Shown piece after piece: positions 63,325 through 64,000 of a DNA stretch of 64,000 nt. The notes under the pieces are model-generated. The model was not told where the DNA came from. It worked only from the letters and a program-made list of their open reading frames with translations, and did not search any database. How positions within the stretch are numbered: the first letter of the stretch is position 1; every line of letters begins with the position of its first letter. The position numbers and the translations under genes were made by a program. Origin of the DNA: Vibrio rarus (lineage in GTDB: Bacteria; Pseudomonadota; Gammaproteobacteria; Enterobacterales; Vibrionaceae); contig NZ_AP024900.1 of NCBI RefSeq assembly GCF_024347075.1, forward strand, positions 1,922,001 through 1,986,000, in the 5' to 3' direction.

Positions 63325-63546
63325 TTACATCTGTACGTTTAAGCTTATGCCTTGGTTGAGAGCGTAACGAACGCCCTTATCTTTACCTTTAATGGTATCG
63401 TGCATTCGGGACACTTTGCCTTTTTTTATCCATACTTGAAACATGGCATCGACACCATCTTCAGACAGACCAAAATGATTAGCGAGTACGCTTCTGTCTG
63501 TGGTGCCATGCTGTTCAAGGTAGGCTTTCAGTTGCTGTAAAATCAT
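63325..63546 (-). CDS. feoC: FeoC-like protein
   Basis: 73 residues with a winged-helix form: MILQQLKAYLEQHGTTDRSVLANHFGLSEDGVDAMFQVWIKKGKVSRM. FeoC is a small partner of the FeoB iron(II) transporter, in some species a regulator or a protective factor for FeoB. The typical FeoC iron-sulfur cysteines of enterobacteria are absent, as reported for Vibrio-type FeoC. It starts 18 bp after the feoB stop, in the same operon. Confidence 0.87.
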   Translation of the reverse strand: MILQQLKAYLEQHGTTDRSVLANHFGLSEDGVDAMFQVWIKKGKVSRMHDTIKGKDKGVRYALNQGISLNVQM

Positions 63547-63564
63547 CTTTCACCTTCTTTACGA

Positions 63565-64000
63565 TTAGGCCACTGACTCATGCTCTTGCCAGCGGTCTCT
63601 ATTACCTTTGCGCTTGAGGCCCATAAATGTGGCCAAAGACACCAGTGCAACCACCAATATCCAACAGGCACTGCTTACAGGGTGAGCGGTGAACGTCATC
63701 ACTTGGTTGTATAGCACGGCGCTAAGGTAGGCAAGGCCCATGGTCCAAGCGGCAATAAAGCGAGCGTATTGGCTGCCAAACTCTCTTACATAAGCGCCCA
63801 TTGCCGCCACACAAGGTGTATATAACAAGATAAACAATAGATAAGCAAAAGCGGCATGTCCGGAAACAAACTTGCTTTGTAAATTAGCAAATACAGATTG
63901 ATCTACCTCTTGCTCATCCGCCACTGAAGCAGTGTCTGACAAGTCGCCGACTTCCATACCTAGTGGGTCACTAAAGCTTAGGCCACTTAAGTTTTCAGGA
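63565..64000 (-). CDS. feoB: Ferrous iron transporter FeoB, C-terminal part (runs off the window)
   Basis: The frame is open to the last base, with NLSGLSFSDPLGMEVGDLSD before the ATG at 63957, so the start lies outside. The visible 145 residues are the end of the membrane domain: FVSGHAAFAYLLFILLYTPCVAAMGAYVREFG is the well-conserved FeoB block with a Cys, then a further two membrane segments and a basic tail. FeoB imports Fe2+ across the inner membrane using an N-terminal GTP-binding domain, which is outside the window. Confidence 0.95.
   Translation of the reverse strand, partial: PENLSGLSFSDPLGMEVGDLSDTASVADEQEVDQSVFANLQSKFVSGHAAFAYLLFILLYTPCVAAMGAYVREFGSQYARFIAAWTMGLAYLSAVLYNQVMTFTAHPVSSACWILVVALVSLATFMGLKRKGNRDRWQEHESVA

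Overview
The window looks like a chromosomal segment of a Vibrio-type gammaproteobacterium (Vibrionaceae). The reasons are the gene order ycgL / minC-minD-minE / rnd / fadD / alpha-beta hydrolase / slp / tsaB / yoaA, argS beside a yecM-type gene, feoB-feoC, a DUF5062-type small protein, and the closeness of RlmF, MinD, PurU, ArgS and FeoB to their gammaproteobacterial homologues. No phage, plasmid origin or CRISPR array was seen.

Layout. 1-2.7 kb: end of a membrane protein gene, a DMT permease and rlmF. 2.7-36 kb: one block of seven minus-strand genes, transcribed from 36 kb down to 2.7 kb: TolC-like outer-membrane channel, SapC-family protein, a 7,980-residue LEPR-xLL / RTX-type giant protein (24 kb, one intact frame, over a third of the window), a GAF-HlyD membrane fusion protein, a PqqD-like/M50 peptidase/HlyD fusion, a shortened SecA-like ATPase, and a small periplasmic adaptor. 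36.1-41.5 kb: an accessory stretch with a REP-associated (Y1/HUH) transposase between short direct and inverted repeats, a three-gene HlyD-DUF2955-MarR efflux operon with a candidate operator, a lipoprotein of unknown function and a 96-bp tandem duplication, ending at tRNA-Arg(UCU). 41.7-57 kb: core genes folD, an MltB-like transglycosylase, ycgL, minCDE, rnd, fadD, hydrolase, slp, tsaB, yoaA, purU, yecM-type, argS. 57-64 kb: two small proteins, MATE and LysR genes, a sodium-dependent (NSS) transporter, an FMN riboswitch followed by an EamA permease (probable riboflavin importer), and feoC-feoB running off the end.

How the genes work together. The most striking system is the 33-kb giant-protein locus. 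It has an outer-membrane channel, three HlyD-type adaptors and a substrate of calcium-binding and beta-helix repeats, as a type I secretion locus would, but it encodes no ABC transporter. The only ATPase in it is a SecA relative that ends soon after the second motor domain and so lacks the scaffold, helical-wing and two-helix-finger parts of housekeeping SecA. A membrane zinc peptidase with a PqqD-like peptide-binding domain sits in the same operon, and the giant protein begins with the conserved LEPR-x-LL motif instead of a Sec signal peptide. My inference is a dedicated export and maturation machine for one giant surface protein, mechanistically different from type I and type V secretion; I know of no experimental description of such a machine. 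The MarR operon appears autoregulated through two near-identical palindromes, folD carries a perfect PurR-type box, and the EamA gene follows an FMN riboswitch.
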